64,000 nt of DNA from Collinsella sp. AM18-10 (GTDB taxonomy: Bacteria > Actinomycetota > Coriobacteriia > Coriobacteriales > Coriobacteriaceae): contig NZ_QRJO01000003.1 in assembly GCF_003471585.1 (NCBI RefSeq), positions 155,428-219,427 on the forward strand, in the 5' to 3' direction. Made by a program: the position numbers and the translations under genes. Within the stretch, counting starts at the first letter, position 1; each line of letters begins with the position of its first letter. Below the pieces are notes generated by a model. It ran no database searches. It had not been told where the DNA came from and worked only from the letters and a program-made list of their open reading frames with translations. Below, one piece after another: positions 26,109-34,450 of the stretch.

Positions 26109-27968
26109 ATGGCGATTCTTTTGGGATGCGATTCCGTCAGCCTAGAGTTTCCCACCAAGCATATTTTCGATAGCGTTACGCTCGGCGTGGGCGAGGGCGA
26201 CCGTATTGGTATTGTCGGTAAAAACGGCGACGGCAAGTCGACGCTGCTGAGCGTGCTCGCCGGCACGCTGGAGCCCGACGACGGCCGCGTGACGCACCGC
26301 CGCGGCATCACGATCGGTCTACTCGGCCAAAAGGACCAGCTTGTCGATACCGATACCGTGCATCATGCCGTTGTGGGTGACGCCCCCGAGTACGAGTGGG
26401 CGTCGAGCCCCCGTACGCGCCAGATCCTCGCCGGCCTCATTAGCGATGTGCCCTGGGAGGGCATGGTAGGCGAGCTCTCGGGCGGTCAGCGCCGCCGCGT
26501 GGACCTCGCGCGCCTGCTGATCGGCGACTATGACGTGCTCATGCTCGATGAGCCCACCAACCATCTGGACATGCGCACCATCAACTGGCTTGCGCGTCAC
26601 TTAAAGGCCCGCTGGCAGCGCGGTCAGGGCGCGATGCTCGTGGTCACGCACGATCGCTGGTTCTTGGACGAGGTCTGCACCAGCATGTGGGAGGTTCACG
26701 ACGGCCAGGTCGATCCCTTCGAGGGCGGCTATTCGGCATATATCCTGCAGCGCGTGGAACGCGACCGCATGGCCGCGGTTACCGAGGAGCGCCGTCGCAA
26801 CATGGCGCGTAAGGAGCTCGCGTGGCTGAGCCGCGGTGCCCAGGCGCGCTCCACCAAGCCCAAGTTTCGCGTGGATGCCGCTCGCGAGCTGATCGCCGAC
26901 GTGCCGCCCGTGCGTGACGAGCTGGAGCTCAAGCGCCTGGCCGTGAGCCGCCTGGGCAAGCAGGTTATCGATGTGGTCGACGTGGACGCCGGCTATGCGG
27001 ATACCGATGGCGCGCCCAAGCAGGTGCTCAACGACGTGACCTGGCTCATTGGTGCGGGCGACCGCTATGGTCTTTTGGGCGAGAACGGCGCCGGCAAGTC
27101 GACTTTGCTCGACGTGATCCAGGGCAAGATCGCGCCCCTGCGCGGCCGCGTGAAGATCGGCCAGACGGTGCGCTTTGGCGTGCTGTCGCAGCAGCTCGAG
27201 GAGCTCGAACCCTACATGGGCGACACGATCCGCGAGGTGCTCAGCCACTATAAGAAGTACTACGTCATTGACGGCAAGGAGACTTCACCCGAGAAGCTCT
27301 GCGAGCGTCTGGGCTTTACGACGCAGCAGCTCTGGAGCCGCATCGGCGATCTTTCGGGCGGCCAGCGCCGTCGCCTGTCGCTGCTGCTGACGATCCTGGA
27401 CGAGCCCAACGTGCTCATCCTGGACGAGCCCGGCAACGACCTGGATACCGACATGCTGGCGATTGTCGAGGACTTGCTGGACGGCTGGCCCGGCACGCTG
27501 ATTCTGGTGACGCACGACCGCTTTTTGATGGAGCGCGTGACCGACCAGCAGTGGGCGCTGCTCGACGGCCACCTGACGCATATGCCCGGCGGCGTCGACC
27601 AGTACCTGCGCCTGTGCAACGCCACCGCCGAGGGCGAGCCCGTGGGTGCACCGAGCGCCAAGACCGGTACGTTCGACACCGGTGCCGCGGCGGCTGCGGC
27701 CGAAAAGCCCAAGTCGAGCGGTCAGCCCAACGGCCTTTCCAATGCCGAGCGCCAAAAGCTCCGTCGTGAGGTGAGCTCGCTCGAGCGCAAGATGGAAACG
27801 CAGCGCGCTCGCGTGGAGGAGGCCGAGGCCGCCATGGCCCAGGTCGATCCCACCAACTACACGGCGCTGGGCGAGCAGCAGGCAAAGATCGACGAGGCCC
27901 ACGCCGCCATGGACGAGCTGGAGATGGCGTGGCTCGAGGCGAGTGAAAAGCTCGAGGGCGAGGAGTAG
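26109..27968 (+). CDS. ABC-F family ATPase (Uup/Ettα-like)
   Basis: The 619-residue protein has two ABC domains and no membrane helices. The first has GKNGDGKST, LSGGQRRRVDLARLL and MLDEPTNHLD; the second has GENGAGKST, LSGGQRRRLSLLL and ILDEPGNDLD. A linker lies between the domains (residues ~225-310), and the C-terminus is an Ala/Gly linker plus a coiled coil (ERKMETQRARVEEAEA). ABC-F proteins act on ribosomes; the coiled coil suggests Uup. The second Walker B has Gly where Thr is usual (EPGNDLD). The start follows GAAGGAGC. The Cof-type phosphatase starts seven bases later. Confidence 0.92.
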   Translation: MAILLGCDSVSLEFPTKHIFDSVTLGVGEGDRIGIVGKNGDGKSTLLSVLAGTLEPDDGRVTHRRGITIGLLGQKDQLVDTDTVHHAVVGDAPEYEWASSPRTRQILAGLISDVPWEGMVGELSGGQRRRVDLARLLIGDYDVLMLDEPTNHLDMRTINWLARHLKARWQRGQGAMLVVTHDRWFLDEVCTSMWEVHDGQVDPFEGGYSAYILQRVERDRMAAVTEERRRNMARKELAWLSRGAQARSTKPKFRVDAARELIADVPPVRDELELKRLAVSRLGKQVIDVVDVDAGYADTDGAPKQVLNDVTWLIGAGDRYGLLGENGAGKSTLLDVIQGKIAPLRGRVKIGQTVRFGVLSQQLEELEPYMGDTIREVLSHYKKYYVIDGKETSPEKLCERLGFTTQQLWSRIGDLSGGQRRRLSLLLTILDEPNVLILDEPGNDLDTDMLAIVEDLLDGWPGTLILVTHDRFLMERVTDQQWALLDGHLTHMPGGVDQYLRLCNATAEGEPVGAPSAKTGTFDTGAAAAAAEKPKSSGQPNGLSNAERQKLRREVSSLERKMETQRARVEEAEAAMAQVDPTNYTALGEQQAKIDEAHAAMDELEMAWLEASEKLEGEE

Positions 27969-27974
27969 GCGAGG

Positions 27975-28745
27975 ATGATCAAGGCCGCGTTTTTTGATAT
28001 CGACGGCACGCTGCTGAGCTTTGAGACGCACCGGATTCCGGCGTCGGCGCAGCAGGTGCTCGACAGCTTTCACGAGCAGGGGATTGCGTGCGTCATTGCC
28101 ACGGGTCGCCCGACCTACCAGATGCCCGATTGGCTGTTCGATCTTGGTTGGGATGCGTACATTACGCTTTCGGGCCAGCACTGCTTTGATGCCGAGGGGG
28201 TTTACCGCAGCTGCCCGATCGATCCGGACGACGTCGCGGTGATTGTGGACCAGGTGGCCGAGGGGTGCTACGACTCGCTGTGCATGCAGGGCGAGAACTC
28301 GTTTGTGAACCGCCTGTCCGAGCGCGTGGTGACGGCTGGCAGCAACGCGGGAATCGTCTACCACGAGGAGCCGTTTGAGCACGCCTTCGATGCGCCGGTT
28401 TACCAGTTCTGCGCCTTTGTGGACCCTGCCGACGAGCATATCGTGACCGACGCCGTGTCGCATTCGCTCACCACGCGCTGGTGCGATCTGTTCTGCGACA
28501 TTATTCCCGCTAACGGCGGCAAGGACCTGGGTGTCGCGGCGACGCTGGAGCGCCTGGGTGTCGACGCGAGCGAGGCGATTGCCTTTGGCGACGGCGAGAA
28601 CGACCTGTCGATGTTTGCGGCCGTGGGAACAAGCGTGGCCATGGGCAACGCACAGGACACGGTGAAAGCTGCGGCGACCTATGTGACGACCGCCGTGGAC
28701 GACGACGGAATCTACAACGCCGCGAAGCACTTTGGATTGATGTAA
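27975..28745 (+). CDS. Cof-type HAD phosphatase
   Basis: The 256-residue protein has AFFDIDGTLLS (nucleophile), VIATGRPTYQMP (motif II) and the C-terminal AIAFGDGENDLSMF (motif IV) followed by AMGNAQDTVKAAATYVT, a hallmark of Cof-type enzymes with a C2 cap. These dephosphorylate sugar phosphates or related metabolites. It lies seven bases after the ABC-F gene, so the two are co-transcribed, and a hairpin with a T-rich tail follows. Confidence 0.92.
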   Translation: MIKAAFFDIDGTLLSFETHRIPASAQQVLDSFHEQGIACVIATGRPTYQMPDWLFDLGWDAYITLSGQHCFDAEGVYRSCPIDPDDVAVIVDQVAEGCYDSLCMQGENSFVNRLSERVVTAGSNAGIVYHEEPFEHAFDAPVYQFCAFVDPADEHIVTDAVSHSLTTRWCDLFCDIIPANGGKDLGVAATLERLGVDASEAIAFGDGENDLSMFAAVGTSVAMGNAQDTVKAAATYVTTAVDDDGIYNAAKHFGLM

Positions 28746-28768
28746 CTGCGGGCCGGCACCCGGCACCT

Positions 28769-28804
28769 GGGGACACTCCTTGCGGGGCGTCCCCATTTTG
28801 TTTT
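28769..28804 (+). terminator. probable terminator after the HAD gene
   Basis: GGGGAC (28769-28774) pairs with GTCCCC (28789-28794), followed by ATTTTGTTTT. It belongs to the CTGGGGAC word family also seen at 8709. Confidence 0.5.
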
Positions 28805-28833
28805 CGTCCCGCACGTTTTGTGAAACACGGCTA

Positions 28834-28879
28834 ACTTTTAGGCAAAGTAGTAAGACATGGGCAACTTTTGCGGTAAAGT
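28834..28879 (+). promoter_or_regulatory. candidate operator pair of the DtxR-family gene
   Basis: Two partial dyads ACTTT-N5-AAAGT (28834-28848) and ACTTT-N6-AAAGT (28864-28879) lie 30 bases apart, 55 bases before the regulator start. They are plausible autoregulatory sites. Confidence 0.35.
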
Positions 28880-28933
28880 AAATCAAGCAAAAGTATCCAA
28901 AGGCTAACTAGAAGCCATCGCGAAAGGCGGCCC

Positions 28934-29323
28934 ATGGCCCTGCGTGAATCCGGAGAAGACTATCTCGAATCGATCTACGTTCTATCGGAACGTCAGGGCA
29001 TCGTGCGCTCGATCGACGTTGCCGAATACTTGGGCGTAACCAAAGCAAGCGTCTCTAAAGCCATGGCGGCCTTGGAGAGCACCGGCTACGTGGAGATGGG
29101 CAAACGCGACGTGCATCTGACGGAACGCGGTCTTGAGGTTGCCCGTCAAATGTGGGAGCGCCACTGCTTTTTTGTAGGTCTGCTAGAGGACGCAGGCGTA
29201 ACGCCCGAGGTCGCGTTGCAAGAGGGCTGCCACATGGAGCACTGCCTGAGCGAGGAGAGCTTCGAGAAGCTAAGATCGATGCTGAGACGGGAAGATGTAG
29301 CGGGTCCAACAACAGAAGCCTAA
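28934..29323 (+). CDS. DtxR/MntR-family metal-dependent regulator
   Basis: The 129-residue protein starts with SGEDYLESIYVLSE and has a winged helix (VRSIDVAEYLGVTKASVSKAM) followed by the dimerisation region. Metal ligands of the family are visible in ERHCFFVGLLEDAG and GCHMEHCLSEESFEKL (Cys/His/Glu). It lacks the C-terminal SH3-like domain, so it is of the short MntR type. It probably represses Mn or Fe uptake genes elsewhere. Convergent with the P-type ATPase; a giant hairpin separates the two. Confidence 0.9.
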   Translation: MALRESGEDYLESIYVLSERQGIVRSIDVAEYLGVTKASVSKAMAALESTGYVEMGKRDVHLTERGLEVARQMWERHCFFVGLLEDAGVTPEVALQEGCHMEHCLSEESFEKLRSMLRREDVAGPTTEA

Positions 29324-29459
29324 CTGACCCACAGTAGCGCGGAGTTCACGCAAAGCGCGAACCAGCGACCGGGACCAGCGGCCCTTTCGGCCAAGTCCAT
29401 TTCAGCAAAGGAACCCCGCCAGCAAGCGATGCCCAAGAACCGCCAGCTGTGTCAATGCA

Positions 29460-29586
29460 GGCCGGGGCCGGGCTTGGTTTTGAAAACACTCCGCAGCGCG
29501 AGGCCCGCCTTTCCGTTGCTCCGCAGGAGCAAGAAAGACGGGCCTCATGCGCGAGGACGTTTTCAAAACCAAGCCCGGCCCCGGCC
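29460..29586. repeat. 127-bp three-tier perfect hairpin
   Basis: Bases 29460-29487 and 29559-29586 are exact reverse complements (28 bp, starting GGCCGGGGCCGGGCTTGG). Inside, GCGCGAGGCCCG pairs with CGGGCCTCATGCGC with small bulges, and TTGCTCC-GCA-GGAGCAA forms the tip. It lies between two convergent genes and could terminate both, though there is no T-run. Confidence 0.85.
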
Positions 29587-29602
29587 GGAGGGACCACGAG
29601 CG

Positions 29603-31555
29603 CTACAGGTTCTTGACACCCATCGCGCGCATGGCGTTCAGGATGGCGATGATCGCCACGCCCACGTCGCCAAAGACGGCAAGCCACATGTTGGCGATGC
29701 CCAGCGCTGCCAGCATAAGGATCAGCAGCTTAATACCCAGCGCAAAGATGATGTTCTGCCAAACAATCGACATGGTCTTGCGTGCTACGCGGATCGCACG
29801 GGAGATGTTGGACGGTTTGTCATCCATGAGCACCACGTCGGCGGCCTCAATCGCAGCGTCGGATCCCATGGCGCCCATGGCAATGCCCACATCGGCACGG
29901 GTGAGCACGGGCGCATCATTGATGCCGTCGCCCACAAAAGCGAGCTTGCCCTTGCCGCTTTCGGCCGCGAGCAGCGCTTCAACACGCTCGACCTTGTCGC
30001 TCGGCAGCAGCTGCGCGTGGAACTCGTCGAGCCCCAACTGTTCGGCTACGGACGCAGCTACTTCCTCGCGGTCGCCCGTGAGCATGACGGTGCGCTTGAC
30101 GCCGGCGGCGTGCAGGTCGCGGATCGTCTGCTCGGCATCGGCCTTGACGGTGTCTGCAATCACGATGTGGCCGACATACACGCCGTTCACGAGCACGTGG
30201 AGGATTGTGCCGACAACCTCACAGTCCGGTGCTTCAACGCCGGCCGCGGCGAGCATCTTTGCGTTGCCAACGACGACGTGCTTGCCGTCGATGGTTGCCG
30301 TCACGCCGTGGCCCGCGTCATTAGTGGAATCCGTCACGCGCTTGGGATCGAGCTCGCCCTGGAAGGCGGTGCGTACCGACTGCGCGATGGGGTGGTCGGA
30401 GAATGACTCGGCGAGGGCTGCGACTTCAAGCAACGATTGCTCGGTATAGCCTGCCTCGGGGTGCACCGCGACCACCGAGAACGTGCCGTTGGTGAGCGTG
30501 CCGGTTTTGTCGAAGACGACGGTGTCCACGTCGGCGAGCGTCTCGAGGTAGTTGGAGCCCTTGATGAGAACGCCCAGCTTGGACGCGCCGCCAATGCCGC
30601 CAAAGAAGCTCAGCGGCACGCTGATCACGAGCGCGCACGGGCAACTGACGACCAGGAAGGTCAGGCCGCGCAGGATCCAATCGGACCAAGCGCCAGTCAC
30701 CAGGCCGCCGCCAAGCGCGAGCACCGCGGCCGCGCCGGTGACGGCGGGCGTGTAGACGCGGGCAAAGCGCGTGATGAAGTTCTCGGTGCGCGCCTTCTTT
30801 TCGCTGGCATTCTCTACGAGTTCCAGGACGCGCGCGACGGTGGACTCGCCAAACGGCTTGGTGGTACGCACTCGGATGAGGCCCGTCATGTTGATGCAGC
30901 CGCTGATGATATCGTCGCCGGTCTTGGCGGGGCGGGGGACTGACTCGCCCGTGAGTGCGGCGGTGTCGAGCTGGGTTTCGCCCTCGACGATGACGCCGTC
31001 GATAGGCACGCGCTCGCCGGGCTTGACCACGATCACGGTGCCGACGGTGATGTCATCGGGGAAGACCTGCTCGAGCGTGCCGTCGGTCTGCTCGACGTTA
31101 GCGTAGTCGGGTGCGATGTCCATCATGGCACTGATCGACTTGCGGCTCTTGCCCACGGCGTATGTCTGGAACAGCTCGCCGACTTGGTAGAACAGCATGA
31201 CAGCGGCGCCTTCGGCCATGTGCGGGTCGGTGTCGGGGAAGAGCACCATGGCAAATGCGCCGATGGTCGCGACGGCCATAAGGAAACTCTCGTCGAAGGC
31301 CTTGCCGCGGCGGATGTTATTGAATGCCTTTTGCAGTACGTCGTAGCCAGCAATCAAAAACGGCACGAGGAACAGCACAAAGCTGGCGTAGATGTCGCCC
31401 GGGGTGCCGAATGCGGCAGTAAGGGTACCGAGCTCGTCGAGGGCGTACACCACCGCAAAGATGCCTAGCGCTACCAGGATGCGGTTGCGCTTATGCTCGA
31501 GTGACTCTTTTTTCTTGCGCTTCTTCTTTTTCTTTTTGGGGTCGGCGGTGGCCAT
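29603..31555 (-). CDS. Zn/Cd-type P1B heavy-metal ATPase
   Basis: The 650-residue pump has the P1B core: TGES, the metal-binding SCPCALVISVPL membrane motif, phosphorylation site DKTGTLTNG, SDHPIA (the HP motif region) and GDGINDAP. CPC followed by SVPLSFFGGIGGASK matches ZntA/CadA pumps for Zn, Cd or Pb. Instead of an N-terminal HMA domain it has a lysine/arginine run (residues ~5-15). The start follows GGGAGGAT. An operator-like site lies 24 bases upstream, matching those of the arsR gene, so it is expected to be induced by metal. Confidence 0.95.
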   Translation of the reverse strand: MATADPKKKKKKRKKKESLEHKRNRILVALGIFAVVYALDELGTLTAAFGTPGDIYASFVLFLVPFLIAGYDVLQKAFNNIRRGKAFDESFLMAVATIGAFAMVLFPDTDPHMAEGAAVMLFYQVGELFQTYAVGKSRKSISAMMDIAPDYANVEQTDGTLEQVFPDDITVGTVIVVKPGERVPIDGVIVEGETQLDTAALTGESVPRPAKTGDDIISGCINMTGLIRVRTTKPFGESTVARVLELVENASEKKARTENFITRFARVYTPAVTGAAAVLALGGGLVTGAWSDWILRGLTFLVVSCPCALVISVPLSFFGGIGGASKLGVLIKGSNYLETLADVDTVVFDKTGTLTNGTFSVVAVHPEAGYTEQSLLEVAALAESFSDHPIAQSVRTAFQGELDPKRVTDSTNDAGHGVTATIDGKHVVVGNAKMLAAAGVEAPDCEVVGTILHVLVNGVYVGHIVIADTVKADAEQTIRDLHAAGVKRTVMLTGDREEVAASVAEQLGLDEFHAQLLPSDKVERVEALLAAESGKGKLAFVGDGINDAPVLTRADVGIAMGAMGSDAAIEAADVVLMDDKPSNISRAIRVARKTMSIVWQNIIFALGIKLLILMLAALGIANMWLAVFGDVGVAIIAILNAMRAMGVKNL

Positions 31556-31578
31556 GACTCGTATCCTCCCATTTGAAT

Positions 31579-31601
31579 GTATGAACACTCGCTCATATAA
31601 C
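31579..31601 (-). promoter_or_regulatory. ArsR/SmtB-type operator before the P-type ATPase
   Basis: The site reads GTATGAACACTCGCTCATAT plus AAC and matches each arm of the operator at 32316-32372 (ATATGAACATGCGCTCATAT core). It lies directly upstream of the ATPase ribosome binding site. Confidence 0.75.
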
Positions 31602-31655
31602 TTCGCGAGCAAAGGCCGCGGCAAGCGCGGCCTTGCAGGTTGGCGTAAACCTGGG

Positions 31656-31874
31656 CTAGAGAATGATCTCGCAGTCCGGCTCGGCGTCGGCCGTAAACTC
31701 TACAACGCGGTTGAGCACCTCGTCGAACTCGGCGTCGTCGGCCTCGAGCGTCAGCTTCTGGGTCATAAAGTTGACGGACACGGATTTGACGCCCTCGAGC
31801 TTGGCCAGTTCGTCCTGAAGCTCGCGCGCGCAGTTGGCGCAGTCGATCTCGTCGAGTTTAAACTGCTTTTTCAT
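31656..31874 (-). CDS. HMA-domain metal-binding protein
   Basis: The 72-residue protein is a single ferredoxin-like HMA domain with the CxxC metal motif in DCANCA and the usual beta-alpha-beta spacing (GVKSVSVNFMTQKLTLE). An acidic C-terminus (DAEPDCEIIL) supplies a further Cys. It probably hands metal to the adjacent P-type ATPase, which lacks its own HMA domain. It lies between the arsR and ATPase genes on the same strand. Confidence 0.92.
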   Translation of the reverse strand: MKKQFKLDEIDCANCARELQDELAKLEGVKSVSVNFMTQKLTLEADDAEFDEVLNRVVEFTADAEPDCEIIL

Positions 31875-31936
31875 GGTGGGTTCCTTTCCCTGTTTTGCGG
31901 CTTGGGTGCAGGCCGCGCTGGTACCGCGGTTGGTTG

Positions 31937-32302
31937 CTATTCGCAGATATGGCTCATGCCCTGGTTGAGCATGGTGTAGACGTGATCGTCGGCGAGCGAG
32001 TAGAGAATGTTGCGGCCGTCGCGGCGGAACTTGACCAGGTGCGACTGCTTGAGCGTGCGCAGCTGGTGCGATACTGCCGACTGCGAGGTTGCGGTCGCCT
32101 CGGCGATGTCGGCCACGCAGAGCTCGCGGCCCATGAGGGCATAGAGGATCTTGATGCGTGTGGTGTCGCTGAAGACCTTGAACAGGTCGGCAAGGTCGTA
32201 GAGAAGCTCCTCGTCGGGAAGGTCCTCGGGCGAGCAGCTGGTGGGAATCACGGGCTCGGTGGCCTCGATGTCGGGTTTCGTTTCATCAACGCGGATGCTC
32301 AT
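31937..32302 (-). CDS. ArsR/SmtB-family metal repressor
   Basis: The 121-residue winged-helix protein has FKVFSDTTRIKILYALMGRELCVADIAEA, where the ELCVxD motif is the alpha3 metal site seen in CadC-like sensors. The recognition helix is SQSAVSHQLRTLK. The C-terminal HVYTMLNQGMSHICE offers alpha5 His and Cys ligands. It should repress itself, the HMA gene and the P-type ATPase, and release DNA on Zn, Cd or Pb. The start follows AAAGGAT, with the operator dyad immediately upstream. Confidence 0.93.
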   Translation of the reverse strand: MSIRVDETKPDIEATEPVIPTSCSPEDLPDEELLYDLADLFKVFSDTTRIKILYALMGRELCVADIAEATATSQSAVSHQLRTLKQSHLVKFRRDGRNILYSLADDHVYTMLNQGMSHICE

Positions 32303-32315
32303 TGCAATATCCTTT

Positions 32316-32372
32316 CATATGAACATGCGCTCATATAATTTACTTCCGATTATATGAGCGCATGTTCATATG
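32316..32372. promoter_or_regulatory. double ArsR/SmtB operator
   Basis: Bases 32316-32339 and 32349-32372 are exact 24-bp reverse complements around nine bases. Each arm is itself a near-palindrome ATATGA-N8-TCATAT. Two dimer sites facing each other would give cooperative repression of arsR. Confidence 0.8.
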
Positions 32373-32691
32373 TCAATACAATTTGCGATAATTTCGATGA
32401 CTGCTTGCCGCCTCTGCGGTTTTCTGTGGGTTGGGATGCATCGACGCAATGCTCGCCAACATATTTCGAGATGTTTGGCCAGCATGCTAAGAAAGCCGCC
32501 TTGAGAAGCATTAGAACTGTTCATATTTGTACTTTATCTTGTTAAATACCGGGAGAATCAGTTCTTTCTCTACGGGAGTTCCTGCAGAATCAGTTTTATC
32601 TAAAGTTATATTGAGCGTTGCAGCAGCCAATCAGGCACATCTGTGGCCGAATAAGTCGAAAAATGTAGGTGGACATCCGCAGAGACCGCCT
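32373..32691. other. intergenic region with left direct repeat
   Basis: No credible gene is seen. Bases 32644-32674 are 27 of 31 identical to 34273-34303 on the other side of the next gene. The remainder shows no clear structure. Confidence 0.55.
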
Positions 32692-34167
32692 TTAGAAGAG
32701 CGAATTCTCAATTAGATCAATAATCGTGTCGTCTTCCGCGCGGTTTTCATCGATTTTTGCGAACATGTCGCATTCCCAAGGCCCATTGATTTCCTCAGCA
32801 AGGGCCCCGACGTGTTGCATGTCGTTGGGTTCGGGCACATCGTTGATGCTCGGGTCATCAGCTTGCGGATATTGGCTTGCAATTTCGCGCTTGGCGGCCT
32901 CTTCTTCTTTGAGTGTCTCCAGGACGCGGCGACCGTATTCGAAGTAGCGCCGCAAGACAAATTGACGAAGAGTTTCTTGCAGGATGGCGAAGTTATCCGG
33001 GAGTCGACCGGGCCATATCTTCTCGCGAATGCGAATCGCTTCCATGACCCGTCTAAAAGCGGACTGCTTGAAAAACGAATGACGACTAACTGTGATAACG
33101 GCATATCCCATGTTTCGCAGCGTGTTTCGGCGCTCCTCGTCAATTGATTGCTGCTCGGGCTCGTCGTGGTAAAAGCCGTTGTATTCGATATCGGTCATCG
33201 AATTTTCGAGCAGCGCGTCGAGGTAGAAAACCGTCCGTCGCGTTAGGGCGGCGTATCTTTTGGGGACTGGGATCGGATAATCCGTTTTGATAGCGCGTAT
33301 GGCTAAGCCACCCATTGACTTGGGCATTGTCAGCATCATGACAAACGCCGTTTCGAGTGGGGAGCGACAGCCTTCGCGTACATAAGAAAGTGCCTTAAGT
33401 GCTTTATTAGATCCACGATACCCCGATGCCTCTGAAAAGAAGGCTCTGAGCTCTTCAACGCTGGTTAGGGCTGGGCGCTCGCGATATTGAGTTTCGTCGG
33501 ACGTTCCAAGCGCGTAGGAGCCGCAGATTTCAAAGTAATACTCAACGAGCTCCGAAAGGTTGAGGTCGGCTGTTGCTTCTAACGCGCACAGCTTGATTTC
33601 GACGATGTAGACGTTCGGCTCGAGTTCTAGGTAGCTTTCTGCATCAAACGTATAGCGCGTGCAGTGGCAGATGCAGCCCTTGCGGTGCCTTTTGGCATTA
33701 TTGGAAAACGTCAGCACATGGATGCGTTCAGAATCGACATTCTTTCTGTTGAGCCATGCTCGTGCCGATTCCAGGTCGGACGAGGTCGGCGCAGACACCC
33801 TGATCTTTTCCATAGGTATGGGACCGGTCGCGTAGCTTGCGAGCGAGTTGGCTGTTTGGTATACAGCACGTGCCGTGGTATGTGACAGAATGATTCCCAT
33901 ACGCGCATGATGGCATAGCGGACGCCGCATACGCCCGAAACTTCGGGCAACGGTATTGGAGCGCGGCTTATCTTCTGCGAACGGTGGGTTTTTGAGCTGT
34001 CGTATTGAGGGAGCAGCTTCGGCTGGGGAGGTTTCTGCTGGCTGCCCCTTTTTGGCGAACTTTAGTTGCGGATTCGTAGCTTCTAAGCGTTTTGCCGACC
34101 GCTCAGATGCCTCACCAACATAATTTGAGTTATTAGGCCTTATCCTATACGAATGGTGCGATCGCAA
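32692..34167 (-). CDS. unknown protein with nuclease-like C-terminus (paralogue of 42373-43422)
   Basis: The frame encodes up to 491 residues. The true start may be later, because the first ~90 residues are basic, low in structure and no ribosome binding site is seen. The middle (YFEICGSYALG, GYRGSNKALKALSYV, SPLETAFVMML) and C-terminal part (DIEYNG...RRNTLRNMGYAVITVSRHSFF, then AFRRVMEAI) align with the protein at 42373-43422. An acidic D-x-E-Y followed by an MGY strand resembles restriction-like or DUF559/Vsr-type nuclease folds; this is inference. It is flanked by direct repeats and has a lower GC content than its neighbours, suggesting transfer. Confidence 0.65.
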   Translation of the reverse strand: MRSHHSYRIRPNNSNYVGEASERSAKRLEATNPQLKFAKKGQPAETSPAEAAPSIRQLKNPPFAEDKPRSNTVARSFGRMRRPLCHHARMGIILSHTTARAVYQTANSLASYATGPIPMEKIRVSAPTSSDLESARAWLNRKNVDSERIHVLTFSNNAKRHRKGCICHCTRYTFDAESYLELEPNVYIVEIKLCALEATADLNLSELVEYYFEICGSYALGTSDETQYRERPALTSVEELRAFFSEASGYRGSNKALKALSYVREGCRSPLETAFVMMLTMPKSMGGLAIRAIKTDYPIPVPKRYAALTRRTVFYLDALLENSMTDIEYNGFYHDEPEQQSIDEERRNTLRNMGYAVITVSRHSFFKQSAFRRVMEAIRIREKIWPGRLPDNFAILQETLRQFVLRRYFEYGRRVLETLKEEEAAKREIASQYPQADDPSINDVPEPNDMQHVGALAEEINGPWECDMFAKIDENRAEDDTIIDLIENSLF

Positions 34168-34272
34168 CGTCCTATTCGAATTGATTCAGGTAGATTTATG
34201 GGGCTTGGTTGCGAAATTGGGGCGACTATAGCGCTCGATTGCGGTTCAAGGGGCCTCGACTAGTGGTTCAGC

Positions 34273-34303
34273 TGGCCGAACAACTCGAAAAAAGTAGGTG
34301 GGC
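34273..34303. repeat. right direct repeat flanking the unknown gene
   Basis: TGGCCGAACAACTCGAAAAA and the following 11 bases match 32644-32674 at 27 of 31 positions, in the same orientation. Confidence 0.65.
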
Positions 34304-34349
34304 CAACCTGCCGACTATGTGAAGCACGCGAATTTGCTCGTTTTGATGC

Positions 34350-34385
34350 AAACTAGGGTGCAGCCATAAGACTGCGCCCTAGTTT
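34350..34385 (-). terminator. probable terminator of the exonuclease gene
   Basis: AAACTAGGG and GCAG pair with CTGC and CCCTAGTTT, with one mismatch opposite each other. It lies 65 bases downstream of the exonuclease stop. Confidence 0.55.
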
Positions 34386-34450
34386 ACTGCGTGCCGGTGC
34401 CTCCAGACGGATTGCACTGTGCCTGGCAGGCGCTCCCGCAGATGGATCGG

